From: Pseudomonadota bacterium
GTDB lineage: Bacteria > Pseudomonadota > Gammaproteobacteria > Steroidobacterales > Steroidobacteraceae
NCBI GenBank assembly: GCA_023457495.1
Contig: JAEWLQ010000028.1
Location: 9,482 to 73,481, forward strand
Direction: 5' to 3'
DNA: 64,000 bases
The position numbers were made by a program, and so were the translations under genes. Of this stretch, positions 25,339 through 34,397 are shown piece after piece. Within the stretch, counting starts at the first letter, position 1; each line of letters starts with the position of its first letter. Below the pieces are notes generated by a model, which was given only the letters and a program-made list of their open reading frames with translations, ran no database searches and was not told the DNA's origin.

Positions 25339-25890
25339 ATGGTGATCGTCCTCGCCGTGATCGTCACATTGCTCGCCGTGTGGGCCGCGGTGTCGTTCAA
25401 TCTCCTGGTCCGCGACCGCAATCGCGTCGCGCAGGGCTGGAGCGACGTGGACGTGCAGCTGCTGCGGCGTCACGAGCTCATCCCGCGCCTCGTCGAAATG
25501 GTGAAGGGTTACGCCGGGTACGAGCGCGCGCTGCTGTCGAACCTCGCGGTGCTGCGCGCGCAGGGAGCCGCGGAGAAGTCGCCGCGGCCGCGCGGTGAGG
25601 TGGAGAAATCCGTCGGTGACGGAATGCACCGGCTCGTCGCGCTGGTGGAGGCGTATCCCGATCTCAAGGCGAACGAGAATTTCCTCGACCTGCAGCGCAG
25701 GCTCGCCGACACCGAAAACCAGATCCAGTACGCGCGCCGCTTCTACAACGGCGCGGTCAATCTCTACAACAACCGCATCCAGCAGTTCCCGGACCTGGTC
25801 ATCGCGCGGATGTTCGGTTTCAGGAAAGCGGAGTTCTTCGAGCTCGAAGACGGCGCGCAGGCGCAGGCGCCCGCAGTCGCGTTGTCATGA
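25339..25890 (+). CDS. lemA: LemA family protein
   Basis: 183 residues. An N-terminal membrane helix (VIVLAVIVTLLAVWAAVSFNLLV) anchors an alpha-helical domain with family motifs: RNRVAQGWSDVDVQLLRRHELIPRLVEMVKGYAGYE, LQRRLADTENQIQYARRFYNGAVNLYN and FPDLVIARMFGF. LemA proteins have no firm biochemical role. It overlaps the DUF2207 gene by 4 bp (ATGA), a pairing common in proteobacteria. Confidence 0.9.
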   Translation: MVIVLAVIVTLLAVWAAVSFNLLVRDRNRVAQGWSDVDVQLLRRHELIPRLVEMVKGYAGYERALLSNLAVLRAQGAAEKSPRPRGEVEKSVGDGMHRLVALVEAYPDLKANENFLDLQRRLADTENQIQYARRFYNGAVNLYNNRIQQFPDLVIARMFGFRKAEFFELEDGAQAQAPAVALS

Positions 25891-27761
25891 ACCATCTCCC
25901 GCGATTCGCGCGAATCTTCGCGCTCGTCCTGGTTGCCTGGTCCATCGGCGGCGTTGCCCGGGCCGATGAGCGCATCCTCGCATTCGACAGCGCGATCACC
26001 GTGCAGCCCGACGGCACGCTGGCCGTGCGCGAAACCATCCGCGTGCGCGCGGAAGGCGACAAGATCCGCCGCGGCATCTACCGCGAGTTTCCGACTATCT
26101 ACCCCGGAAAGGGCGGGCGGCAGGTCGTCGTCGGTTTCGCGTTCGAATCCGCGACGCGTGATGGAGCGCCCGAGCCGTGGCGCATGGAACAGGTCGGCAA
26201 CGGCGTGCGCATCTACCTCGGGAGCGCATCCGTCATGCTGCCGCGCGGCGAACACGTCTACGTGCTCGACTATCGCACCGACCGGCAGATGGGATTCTTC
26301 TCGGATCACGACGAGCTCTACTGGAACGTGACGGGCCAGGGCTGGAGCCTGCCGATGGATCGCGTGACCGCCAACGTTCTGCTGCCGGCGACGATCCCGA
26401 GAGGCGAGCTGCGCCTCGAGGCGTACACGGGCTCGGAAAGCAACCAGGGCCGCGACTACACCGCGCAGGCCACCCCGGAAGGAGCCAGCTTCGCCGTGAC
26501 GCGCGCCCTGCGTCCGAACGAAGGTCTCACCATCGTCGCGATGTGGCCCAAGGGATTCATCAGCGCCGCGGTCGAAAACGCGCTGCCGCCCACTCCCGCG
26601 CAGTCGGCGAGTCCCGGCTACGACTTCGCGCGCGATGCCGGCGAGTCCCGGCAGCAAAGCTGGAGCTCACCCGCGGAAGCGTTCCTGAAGCGTGATCTGC
26701 CGAAGGACAACCGCGCCGCCTGGTTCGCCCTCATCGGCCTCGCGCTGCTGCTGACTTACTACTACCTGGTGTGGGACAAGGTTGGCCGCGACCCGCCCGG
26801 GCGCGTGATCATTCCCGAATACGAAATGCCGGAGAAGCAGTCCGCCGCATCGATGCGCTATCTGATGCGCATGAGTTACGACGACAAGTGTTTCGCGGCG
26901 AGCGTGCTCAGCCTGGCGGTCAAGGGATACCTGCGCATCGAGCAGAGCGACGGCATCCTCGGCCTCGGCCGCAAGTACACGTTGATCCGGGAGAAAACGG
27001 GCGAACAGCAGCCGCTCTCGCCCGATGAGCTTGCGCTGCACGCGGCCCTGTTCCGGCACGGCGACCGGCTGGAGCTGGAGCAGAAGAATCACGCGAAGGT
27101 GAGCCGCTCGCGCTCCGCGCACCGCTCATCGCTCAAGAGCCAGTACTCGTCCAGCTTCTTCCGCATCAACGGCGGCTGGCACGTGCTGGGCATCGCGCTG
27201 AGTCTCCTCGTCGCCGCGTCGTCGCTCGGCTGGCCGGGGTCGAGCGGTGTCTGGCCGATGTGGTACCTGACGACGCCGCTGGGATGGCTCACGCTGCTCG
27301 CGGTCGTCGCCGGGCTGGTCGCCAACGGCATATTCGGCAAGCTGCTCAGGGCGCCCACCGTGATCGGGCAGGCCGCGATGGACCACATCCGCGGCTTCAA
27401 GGCGTACCTGGAAGTCGCCGAGGGCGAGGACCTCAAGCGGATCAGCGGTCCACCGCCGCCGAAGATGACCGCGCGGATCTACGAGAACTATCTACCCGCC
27501 GCGCTCGCGCTCGAGGTCGAACAGCGCTGGGCGGAGAAGTTCGCCCGCGTCCTCGACATCCAGGAGCCCAATTACCACCCCGCGTGGTACGCAGGTTCGG
27601 GATGGAACCCCGCGAAGGTCGCGAGCTTCTCCTCGGGGCTCGGGTCCTCACTGTCGAGTGCGATCTCCTCGTCCGCGCAGGCGCCAGGCTCGAAGTCCGG
27701 CGGCGGAGGCGGCGGCCGCGTGGGCGGTGGCGGGGGAGGCGGCGGCGGCGGGGGCTGGTGA
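25887..27761 (+). CDS. DUF2207 membrane protein with poly-glycine tail
   Basis: 624 residues. It has a signal peptide (1-26), then a periplasmic DUF2207 beta-domain (VQPDGTLAVRETIRVRAEG, RRGIYREFPTIY). Membrane helices lie near 273-292 and in two segments at about 430-485. The cytoplasmic part between carries AASMRYLMRMSYDDKCFAASVLSLAVKGYL, the typical winged-helix-like DUF2207 segment. The C-terminus ends in a long Gly-rich tail before a final Trp. It is co-transcribed with lemA by a 4-bp overlap, and the two probably act together at the inner membrane. Confidence 0.88.
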   Translation: MNHLPRFARIFALVLVAWSIGGVARADERILAFDSAITVQPDGTLAVRETIRVRAEGDKIRRGIYREFPTIYPGKGGRQVVVGFAFESATRDGAPEPWRMEQVGNGVRIYLGSASVMLPRGEHVYVLDYRTDRQMGFFSDHDELYWNVTGQGWSLPMDRVTANVLLPATIPRGELRLEAYTGSESNQGRDYTAQATPEGASFAVTRALRPNEGLTIVAMWPKGFISAAVENALPPTPAQSASPGYDFARDAGESRQQSWSSPAEAFLKRDLPKDNRAAWFALIGLALLLTYYYLVWDKVGRDPPGRVIIPEYEMPEKQSAASMRYLMRMSYDDKCFAASVLSLAVKGYLRIEQSDGILGLGRKYTLIREKTGEQQPLSPDELALHAALFRHGDRLELEQKNHAKVSRSRSAHRSSLKSQYSSSFFRINGGWHVLGIALSLLVAASSLGWPGSSGVWPMWYLTTPLGWLTLLAVVAGLVANGIFGKLLRAPTVIGQAAMDHIRGFKAYLEVAEGEDLKRISGPPPPKMTARIYENYLPAALALEVEQRWAEKFARVLDIQEPNYHPAWYAGSGWNPAKVASFSSGLGSSLSSAISSSAQAPGSKSGGGGGGRVGGGGGGGGGGGW

Positions 27762-27933
27762 TCGAGTATGGGTCGCGCTCCTGCCACGATATGAACCGGT
27801 AAAAGTTCACGCTTTCGCCGCGCCCCGGGATGCCCCCGTTGCGCCCGGGCGGGTGCCGGGTAAGACTCAGGTGCAATAACAAGCGGCCCGAAGCGCACGG
27901 AAGAGGCGCCGGGCCGACAATACCGGGGACGAC

Positions 27934-28017
27934 GTGAAGCTTTCATTCCACCTGCCGGCCACTTTCGCCACGCTGTTCGCGCTCGCCGCCGGCCTGCTCC
28001 TCGGCTATATCCAGTAA
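27934..28017 (+). CDS. Putative 27-residue single-helix membrane peptide
   Basis: A GTG-started ORF preceded by GGGGA at good spacing encodes MKLSFHLPATF, then a hydrophobic ATLFALAAGLLLGYIQ. This is one membrane helix and little else. It sits in the 290-base gap between the DUF2207 gene and the next exported-protein gene, 33 bp before the latter's GTG. The size is right for a small membrane protein that annotation pipelines miss, but there is no similarity evidence. Confidence 0.4.
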   Translation: MKLSFHLPATFATLFALAAGLLLGYIQ

Positions 28018-28050
28018 TAGAAAGACGGCCCCCGGTGGGCCACACTGCGC

Positions 28051-29001
28051 GTGATGACGCGCAGCAGCCTCCTCATCGTCGCCGGCCTCGTGGCAGTTGC
28101 AGGCGCGTCGCTGTTGTTCGTCAGCCGTCAGGCTGCGCCGCCCGCGACGATCAAAGAATCGCCGCTCGATAGACCCGCCAGCCCATCGCCGACCCCGCCA
28201 TCGGTTTCCGATACCCCCTCGCAGGCCGCGACCGGCGCGTCCGCCGCCACCCGCATCCGACCTCCCGATCCCATGGCGGTGACCTTTGCCGCGACCGACG
28301 ACCTGCTGGCCTTCGTCGAGGGAATCCAGGGGGTCGCCGAGCGTGGCGACGGCGCGGCGGGGTATTACATGTTCCGCGCCCTGGACCGGTGCCTGACCGA
28401 ATTCGAGCGTCGTTTCGGCGGTGGCCGGCGCGAACGTCCGCTCGATGAAGTCCTGGCGGACGAAAGCGTCCTGCGCCTCTTCGATGAAGCCGACCTGCTG
28501 CGGATACATGGTCAGTGCCAGCGTCTGCGCGAGTCCGATCCCGCGCGCCTGGGGCAGAAGGACGATTGGCTGTTGAAGTCGGCGGTGGCCGGCTATCCCC
28601 GCGGCCAGGCGGAATGGGCGCTGTGGCTCGTGAACGGCGGTTCGTCGCTTCCGGAAGGTGAAGCGCTCGAACAGGCCCGCGAGTTCGCGCGCGCGGCCTT
28701 GAGCTCGAACGATCCGGCGGTGTTTCCAGCGGTGAGTGCGGTGATCAGCGGGCTCTCGGAACGCGACGCGAGTCGCGAGTCGAGCTGGTTCGTCGCCGCC
28801 TGCCAGCGCGGGTTCGACTGCGGCCCGGGTTCCGAGATGACGCGGATCATTTGCCGCCTGGATCCGAACTGCCAGCCCGACGCATCCAGTCTCGATCAGT
28901 TGCGACGATCGGCGGGCCGCGACTTCGAAGCGATCGAACGCGGCGCGAGAGAGATCAACGCGGCCATCGACGCTCGCCAGTTCGACGAGCTCGGCCTGTA
29001 A
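28051..29001 (+). CDS. Exported or membrane-anchored protein of unknown function
   Basis: 316 residues from GTG 28051 (or ATG 28054). It begins with an N-terminal hydrophobic anchor (SLLIVAGLVAVAGASLLFV) and a Pro/Ser/Thr-rich linker to about residue 75. The globular part is helical with paired cysteines (ALDRCLTEF, HGQCQRL, AACQRGFDC, IICRLDPNC). GYPRGQAEWALWLVNGG is reminiscent of a Sel1-like helical repeat. I do not assign a family. Confidence 0.65.
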   Translation: MMTRSSLLIVAGLVAVAGASLLFVSRQAAPPATIKESPLDRPASPSPTPPSVSDTPSQAATGASAATRIRPPDPMAVTFAATDDLLAFVEGIQGVAERGDGAAGYYMFRALDRCLTEFERRFGGGRRERPLDEVLADESVLRLFDEADLLRIHGQCQRLRESDPARLGQKDDWLLKSAVAGYPRGQAEWALWLVNGGSSLPEGEALEQAREFARAALSSNDPAVFPAVSAVISGLSERDASRESSWFVAACQRGFDCGPGSEMTRIICRLDPNCQPDASSLDQLRRSAGRDFEAIERGAREINAAIDARQFDELGL

Positions 29002-29188
29002 TTCCGCCGGGTAGGAAATCGCCGCACGCGCATTCTCCCGCGCGCGCAATACACGCGGAGTGCGCAACTTGTTAGCGTGTCCTTACCTCGAATGGCCGGC
29101 CAGACGAGTTCCCAACGAACTCCTCACAGCTTGATCACAGCCCTCGAGTATCCCGGAACGTTCTGGCCGGTCGTCCGGGGACCAGCGA

Positions 29189-29389
29189 CTATTTCCGGAA
29201 CAGCCAGAGGATCACCGACACCACCACGCTGACGATCAGCATCGTGGTCAGCGGAAAGAAGAACTTGAAGCCCGGACGGTCGACGACGAGGTCGCCGGGC
29301 AGCCGGAACAGCGGGAGCGAGGACAGCGGCTTCCACGCCAGGCCGACGACAACGATCAGCAATCCGATGACGATGAGCGTGCGGTTCAT
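29189..29389 (-). CDS. DUF2905 small membrane protein
   Basis: 66 residues with two helices (LIVIGLLIVVVGLAWKPL and LTTMLIVSVVVSVILWLF) and the central signature RLPGDLVVDRPGFKFFFPL typical of DUF2905. The family is widespread, about 65-70 residues, and of unknown role. It is encoded 77 bp downstream of the start-distal end of the hybrid kinase region but reads separately. Confidence 0.88.
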   Translation of the reverse strand: MNRTLIVIGLLIVVVGLAWKPLSSLPLFRLPGDLVVDRPGFKFFFPLTTMLIVSVVVSVILWLFRK

Positions 29390-29466
29390 GGCGCCATTGT
29401 GCGCGCAACGTAACGAGGACCAAACGCCTTACTGGTGGTTGGATACCGGCAGCCCGAACCACTCGA

Positions 29467-31983
29467 TCATCGCGGCGCACGTCCGGGAAATGACCCGGTC
29501 GCGGAAGTACCGGCCGAAGCGTCGCCGCGCGTCCACCGGTCGATGGTGCCGCGAAGCGCCGACAACGAGAACGGCTTGGCGAGATAGTCGTCCATGCCGG
29601 CCGCGACGCAGGCCTCGCGGTCGCCGGGCAAGGCATTGCCGGTCAGCGCGATGATGGGAACGCGCCGGCCCGGGGGCTCGGCCGCGCGGATCGCGCGCGC
29701 GGCGGCGAGTCCGTCCATCACGGGCATCTGGCAATCCATGAGGATGAGATCGAGATCCGGATCGGCGGCCGCGGCCTTCACGCCCTCCTGCCCGTTCGAA
29801 GCCGTGGTGACTTTGAAGCCCAGCATGTCGAGCATCGCGCGCGCCATCTCCTGGTTCACCACGTTGTCCTCGACCACCAGCGCGCGGCCGCGCGAGCCGC
29901 TCGCGGGCAGCGCGCGCACGCGGGTGCTCTGCGCCGTGTCCTGCGCGACCTCGAGCAGATCGGGCGTGCACAAGGGTTTCACGATGCCGCGGTTCGCGCC
30001 GGCGGGCGCGTTCGCATCCGCGTCCGGCGGCAGCAGCACGATGATTTCCATCTGACGCGAGCCCGCGGCGGCGCGCAGCTCGCTCATCGCCTGGTCGAGC
30101 TTCGTCGCGGCAGTGCAATCGAAAACGATCCGGATGCGTCCGACGTTCGGCCCGAAGCGCCGCAATGCCGCGACGGCGTCGCCTGGCGAATCCGCGCAGA
30201 TCACCTGGGCGCACATCGTGGCGAGGATCTCGCGCACCGGGTCGCGGATCACCGGATGCATTCCCACGACGATGGCGGCGGAGCCGCCGTCAGCGGACGT
30301 CGCGGCGGGAACGGGGCGCAGAATTCCCGCGGGGATTCTGAACGAGAAGCGGCTGCCGCGGCCCTGCTCACTCTCCAGGCCCATCGTGCCGCGCATGAGA
30401 TCGACGAGTTGCCGGCTGATCGCGAGGCCGAGGCCAGTGCCGCCGAACTTGCGTGTGATGCTGCCGTCGGCCTGCTCGAACGCCTCGAAGATGCGTTGTT
30501 GTTCCGTGGCGGCGATGCCGACGCCGGTGTCGGTGACGCTGAACTCGAGCACGCAGTCAGCCGATCCGTCCGGCACCACCGTGACCGCGAGCAGCACGGC
30601 GCCGCACTCGGTGAACTTCACCGCGTTGTTGACGAGATTCCCGAGCACCTGGCGCAGACGGATCGGGTCGCCGTGGATCACGGCCGGCACGTCGCGCGCG
30701 AGGTGCGCCGCCAGCTCGATGCCCTTGGCGTGCGCGCGGGCGCTGAACAGGCCCACGACCTGTTCGACCTCGCGGCGCAATTCGAAGGGTCCGATGGTGA
30801 GATCGAGTTTCCCGGCTTCGGCCTTCGACAGGTCGAGCACGTCATTGATGAGGGTGACCAACGCCTCCGCCGAGGACTTGAGCGTGCGGACGAAGCGGCG
30901 TTGCCGCGCATCGAGCGCGGTGTTCTCGAGCAGCGACGCCATGCCGACGACGCCGTTGAGTGGCGTGCGCAGCTCGTGACTCATGTTGGCGAGGAAACGC
31001 GACTTCGCCAGCACGGCGGCTTCCGCGGCGATGCGCGCGCGCTCGAGCATGTCGGCCGTTCGCTTCTGGTCGGAGATGTCGGTGATCACGGAGGCGATGC
31101 CGGTGATGGAGCCGTCTTCGGACAGGAGCGGCGTCTTCGCGACGATCACGTTGAAGGCTTTGCCGGCAGGGGTGTGGATCACCGTCTCGTACCGCTGCGG
31201 CTTCTTTTCCAGGAACAGCCGGTCGTCGGAATCGCGATGACCGTCCGGCGCCGGCAGGATGTCGTTCGCTTCGAGCGATCTTCCGATCACGTCATGGCGC
31301 GACCCACCGGCCATCTCCTCCCATGCGGCATTCACCATCGTGACGCGGCGTTCCACGTCGCGTATGACGACCGGAAGCGGCAGAGTTTCGAGCAGGGCGT
31401 GCATCACGCGCAGCGTGTTCGACAGCGCACGCTCGGTCTGCATGCGAGCGGTGATGTCAGCATGTGTGCCGGTCATGCGTGTGGCGCGGCCCGCGGCGTC
31501 GCGCTGCGTCACGTTGCCATAGGTCTCCAGCCACACCCACCGGCCGTCGGCGTGCAGAACGCGGTGGCGGTTCTGAAACATCGGCGCGCGGCCGCGCAGC
31601 GCCTCGCGAGTGGCATCCGTGAATCCGGCGAGATCGTCCGGGTGCACGAGCCGCGCGAGCTGGTCGATGGGCCAGACGGCCTCGTGTTCCTCGCGGCCGA
31701 TGAATCTCGCGAAGGCGCGGTCGACGAATAGTTGGCCACTCGCGATGTCCCAGTCCCACAGGCCCAGGTTGGACGCTTCGATCGCGATCTGCAGCCGCTG
31801 TGCATTGACGTCATGCGCATCGCGCGCCTGTTGCGCATGGTCGATGAGCGCGAGGCAGCCCCGACGCAGGGTGTCGGCGTCGACCGCGGCGCCCGCGCGC
31901 AGTCCGGCCACCAGGTCGTCGAATTCGGACCCGGAAGCCAGGCCGAACGCCCGCGCGAGCTGGTTTTTCAGTTCAGGATTCAC
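29467..31983 (-). CDS. Hybrid sensor histidine kinase with two PAS domains and a receiver
   Basis: 838 residues, cytoplasmic (no membrane helix). The first PAS domain is at about 65-185 (IAIEASNLGLWDWDIASGQL, typical PAS/PAC), the second at about 190-310. The HisKA phosphorylation site is FLANMSHELRTPLNG. The HATPase boxes are NLVNNAVKFT, DTGVGI and GGTGLGLAIS. A receiver-like domain without the usual acidic pair follows (SAAIVVGMHPVIRDPVREIL). A full C-terminal receiver has acidic pocket ED, phospho-Asp in LILMDCQMPVMDG and Lys in YLAKPFS. There is no Hpt domain, so an external phosphotransfer partner is needed. The signal is unknown. Confidence 0.9.
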   Translation of the reverse strand: MNPELKNQLARAFGLASGSEFDDLVAGLRAGAAVDADTLRRGCLALIDHAQQARDAHDVNAQRLQIAIEASNLGLWDWDIASGQLFVDRAFARFIGREEHEAVWPIDQLARLVHPDDLAGFTDATREALRGRAPMFQNRHRVLHADGRWVWLETYGNVTQRDAAGRATRMTGTHADITARMQTERALSNTLRVMHALLETLPLPVVIRDVERRVTMVNAAWEEMAGGSRHDVIGRSLEANDILPAPDGHRDSDDRLFLEKKPQRYETVIHTPAGKAFNVIVAKTPLLSEDGSITGIASVITDISDQKRTADMLERARIAAEAAVLAKSRFLANMSHELRTPLNGVVGMASLLENTALDARQRRFVRTLKSSAEALVTLINDVLDLSKAEAGKLDLTIGPFELRREVEQVVGLFSARAHAKGIELAAHLARDVPAVIHGDPIRLRQVLGNLVNNAVKFTECGAVLLAVTVVPDGSADCVLEFSVTDTGVGIAATEQQRIFEAFEQADGSITRKFGGTGLGLAISRQLVDLMRGTMGLESEQGRGSRFSFRIPAGILRPVPAATSADGGSAAIVVGMHPVIRDPVREILATMCAQVICADSPGDAVAALRRFGPNVGRIRIVFDCTAATKLDQAMSELRAAAGSRQMEIIVLLPPDADANAPAGANRGIVKPLCTPDLLEVAQDTAQSTRVRALPASGSRGRALVVEDNVVNQEMARAMLDMLGFKVTTASNGQEGVKAAAADPDLDLILMDCQMPVMDGLAAARAIRAAEPPGRRVPIIALTGNALPGDREACVAAGMDDYLAKPFSLSALRGTIDRWTRGDASAGTSATGSFPGRAPR

Positions 31984-32095
31984 CTGTCGCCTCTCTCCCC
32001 TGACAGTTTCGGCACCGGCATCGATTACTGAGGGGATGGAGTGTGCGGCCGGTCACACTGCGCCGGCTCGGCATGGGTGGGCACGCTGAAACGAA

Positions 32096-32122
32096 AAGGG
32101 CGCCGCTCGCGCGACGCCCTTC
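32096..32122 (-). terminator. Terminator of the SMP-30-like gene
   Basis: Read on the minus strand, AAGGGCG pairs with CGCCCTT around a GC-rich loop. The 3' arm runs into TTTTCG. It lies 23 bases past the stop. Confidence 0.55.
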
Positions 32123-32144
32123 CGGACCCGTCCCTTCTACCGGG

Positions 32145-32990
32145 TCAATCGACCTTGAATGCGATGATGGTGTTCTTGAAGAAGGTCGGCACGTAGACCG
32201 TCTTCGTGGCCGGATCCCAGCCGATGTCGGCGGTGCTGGTCTTGACGGCCTTGCCGTCGAACAGCAATTGCTTCTCGCCGCCGGCGGGCACGTACCAGAT
32301 TGCGCCGCTCCATACCGACACCAGGAAGTCATCGCCGCCGGCGTTCTCCAGCCCGTCGACGCCGCCCGGCATGTCCTTCGCGAGCACCGTGAGCGACTTG
32401 TCCTGCTCGACGCGATTGAGCGCGTTGTCGTCGAGGACGTAGAGCGCCCCGTTGTGAACGAGCACGCCGTTCGGGCCCTTGAGCACCTTCTCATCGAGAT
32501 GGACCGAGTGTTTGCCGTCTTTCACGACGAAGATCTTGCGGCCCTTCGAGTCGGACACGTACAGCGTGCCCTTGTCGTTCACGATGTCGTTGAGCTGCAC
32601 GCCTTCCGGGATCGCGATCTTCTCCTTGATCTTCCCCGCGTCGATGTCGATGACCACGACGCCACCGGCGTCGGCCACGTACAGCAATTCGCCGTCATCC
32701 GACTGCGCGATGCCCTTCGGCGCATCGAGGCCCGTGATCCATTCGGCCGCGATGATCTTGCCGTCGAGCCCCACCTTGCCGATCGACCCCTTGCCGTCGA
32801 CCGCCCAGGGCTCGCCATCGATGTTCGAAACGTAGAGCAGCTTGCGCTTCGCATCGAAACGCACGCCTTCGGGTACCTTCAGCGCGGCGTCGGATTCCCA
32901 CAGCTTTGTGAGCTTGTGAGTCTTGCCGGTCTCAGCCTGCGCCGCGGCGATCATGGCCAGTGCGCTCAACGTGGCGAGGATTTTCTTCAT
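32145..32990 (-). CDS. SMP-30/gluconolactonase-like beta-propeller, periplasmic
   Basis: 281 residues from the ATG at 32990 (MKKILATLSALAMIAAAQAE), an N-terminal signal peptide cleaved after AQA. The mature protein is a series of propeller blades: VPEGVRFDAKRKLLYVSNID, LDAPKGIAQSDDGELLYVADAG, GVQLNDIVNDKGTLYVSD, KGPNGVLVHNGALYVLDDN. It belongs with SMP-30/gluconolactonase-like or NHL-type six-bladed propellers, often lactonases with bound Ca2+. Catalytic residues cannot be assigned from this view, so the reaction is open. Confidence 0.75.
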   Translation of the reverse strand: MKKILATLSALAMIAAAQAETGKTHKLTKLWESDAALKVPEGVRFDAKRKLLYVSNIDGEPWAVDGKGSIGKVGLDGKIIAAEWITGLDAPKGIAQSDDGELLYVADAGGVVVIDIDAGKIKEKIAIPEGVQLNDIVNDKGTLYVSDSKGRKIFVVKDGKHSVHLDEKVLKGPNGVLVHNGALYVLDDNALNRVEQDKSLTVLAKDMPGGVDGLENAGGDDFLVSVWSGAIWYVPAGGEKQLLFDGKAVKTSTADIGWDPATKTVYVPTFFKNTIIAFKVD

Positions 32991-33072
32991 GGTGCGCGTC
33001 CCGGGTGAAAGGGAGGGGGAGTATAGTCGCGCCGCTTTGCGGGTCGCCACCCGCGTCCCCTATGCTGGATAC

Positions 33073-33690
33073 ATGCCCGTCACGACATTGTTTCCCACCC
33101 GCGTCTACACCGCGAATCTCACGCGCGGCGCCGCGGCCGACCTGAATTCGCGGCTGCTGCGCGAATGCCGCCAGCTCGCGGTCGAGGACGGCGGCGGACG
33201 CGCGTGGTCCGCCACTAACTATCCGGGCGGGTACACGTCCTACAACTCGCTCGCGCGCATGCATCGCATGTCGCCGACCTTCGCCGCGCTCGAGAAGCGC
33301 ATCGACGCGCACGTGCGCAAGTTTTCGCGCGCGCTCGACTTCGACCTCGCGGGGCGCAAGCTCTCGATGACCGACTGCTGGGTGAACGTGATGACGCGCC
33401 AGGTGGTGCACGGACTGCACCTGCATCCGCTGGCGACGGTGAGCGGCACTTACTACGTGCGCACGCCGCGCGGCTGCTCGGGACTGAAATTCGAGGATCC
33501 GCGGCTCGACCGATTCATGGCCGCGCCGCCGCGCAAGACGCGCGCGCGCCGGGAAAACAGGGCCTGGGTGACGATCCCAGCGGAGCAGGGCAGGCTGGTG
33601 TTGTTCGAGAGCTGGCTGCGGCACGAGGTCGCGCCCAATCCGACCGAGGCCGAGCGGATCAGCATCTCGTTCAACTACTCGTGGTTCTGA
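33073..33690 (+). CDS. Putative 2OG-Fe(II) oxygenase (TIGR02466-like)
   Basis: 205 residues from the ATG at 33073. The double-stranded beta-helix signature is HGLHLHPLATVSGTYYVRTP, with iron-ligand histidines. The third ligand is likely in WLRHEVAPN and the 2OG-binding Arg in ERISISFNYSWF. Length and pattern fit the TIGR02466 family of putative 2-oxoglutarate oxygenases. The substrate is unknown. It converges with the rhomboid gene. Confidence 0.78.
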   Translation: MPVTTLFPTRVYTANLTRGAAADLNSRLLRECRQLAVEDGGGRAWSATNYPGGYTSYNSLARMHRMSPTFAALEKRIDAHVRKFSRALDFDLAGRKLSMTDCWVNVMTRQVVHGLHLHPLATVSGTYYVRTPRGCSGLKFEDPRLDRFMAAPPRKTRARRENRAWVTIPAEQGRLVLFESWLRHEVAPNPTEAERISISFNYSWF

Positions 33691-33711
33691 TTCCTGGGTT
33701 CTGATTCGTCG

Positions 33712-34326
33712 TCAGGCGAGCACCTGCTGAACCTGCGCGATCGCGCGGCTCCACGCGCCGGGATCGATCAGCGAGACGAACGCGAGGCCGGTGAGCGCGC
33801 CGTCGAGATGCGCGTCGTGATTGATGCGGCCACGAGAGTTCTTCGACGCCCACCAGGTGTAGGCGAGATACCCGAACGCGAACAGCACCGCGGGAATCGG
33901 GATCGCGAAGTACAGGTACAGCATCTGCGTCGGGTAGTAGAGGATGTACGCGAACAACACGCCGAGGATCGCACCCGAGGCGCCCAGCGAGGCGTAATCC
34001 GGATTGTTGCGGTGCTTATAGACCGTGCCGAGACTGCTGATCACCAGCGTCACGAAATACAGCAGCGCGAAGCGCACTGAACCGATGGTGTATTCGAGCG
34101 CCGGGCCGAAGAAATACAGCGTCAATCCGTTGAACAGCAGGTGGGTGAAATCCGCGTGCACGAAACCGCACGCCACCACCGGGAAATAATCGCCCTTGCG
34201 CACAGTGTAGTAAGGCCGCAGCAGGCAGCGTTCGATGATGCGCGGCGAAGCCTTCAGGCCGAGCACACTGACGATGACCGTCACGATCAGGATGGTGAAA
34301 GAGACGGGGGCGAGCGCGAATTCCAC
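33712..34326 (-). CDS. Rhomboid family intramembrane serine protease
   Basis: 204 residues, six hydrophobic helices. The catalytic Ser is in YASLGASGAILGVLFAY (GASG motif). The His is in NHDAHLDGALTGLAFV on the last helix. The N-terminal loop contains FPVVACGFVHADFTHLLFNGLTLYFFG, the usual H-x-N-type segment of the L1/helix 2 region. It cleaves membrane proteins within the bilayer. The substrate is unknown. It stands alone. Confidence 0.9.
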   Translation of the reverse strand: MEFALAPVSFTILIVTVIVSVLGLKASPRIIERCLLRPYYTVRKGDYFPVVACGFVHADFTHLLFNGLTLYFFGPALEYTIGSVRFALLYFVTLVISSLGTVYKHRNNPDYASLGASGAILGVLFAYILYYPTQMLYLYFAIPIPAVLFAFGYLAYTWWASKNSRGRINHDAHLDGALTGLAFVSLIDPGAWSRAIAQVQQVLA

Positions 34327-34397
34327 TGGGTTACCTCGCCTGCGTCAGGCCGCGGATCGTGTTTTGTGCATGTGCGTGAACGATGCCACATCCGGGC

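Noticed and set aside
24179..25345. 388-codon plus-strand open frame across the ACS transporter
   Set aside because: Low-complexity Arg/Ala/Glu product, antisense to a gene with 12 clear membrane helices.
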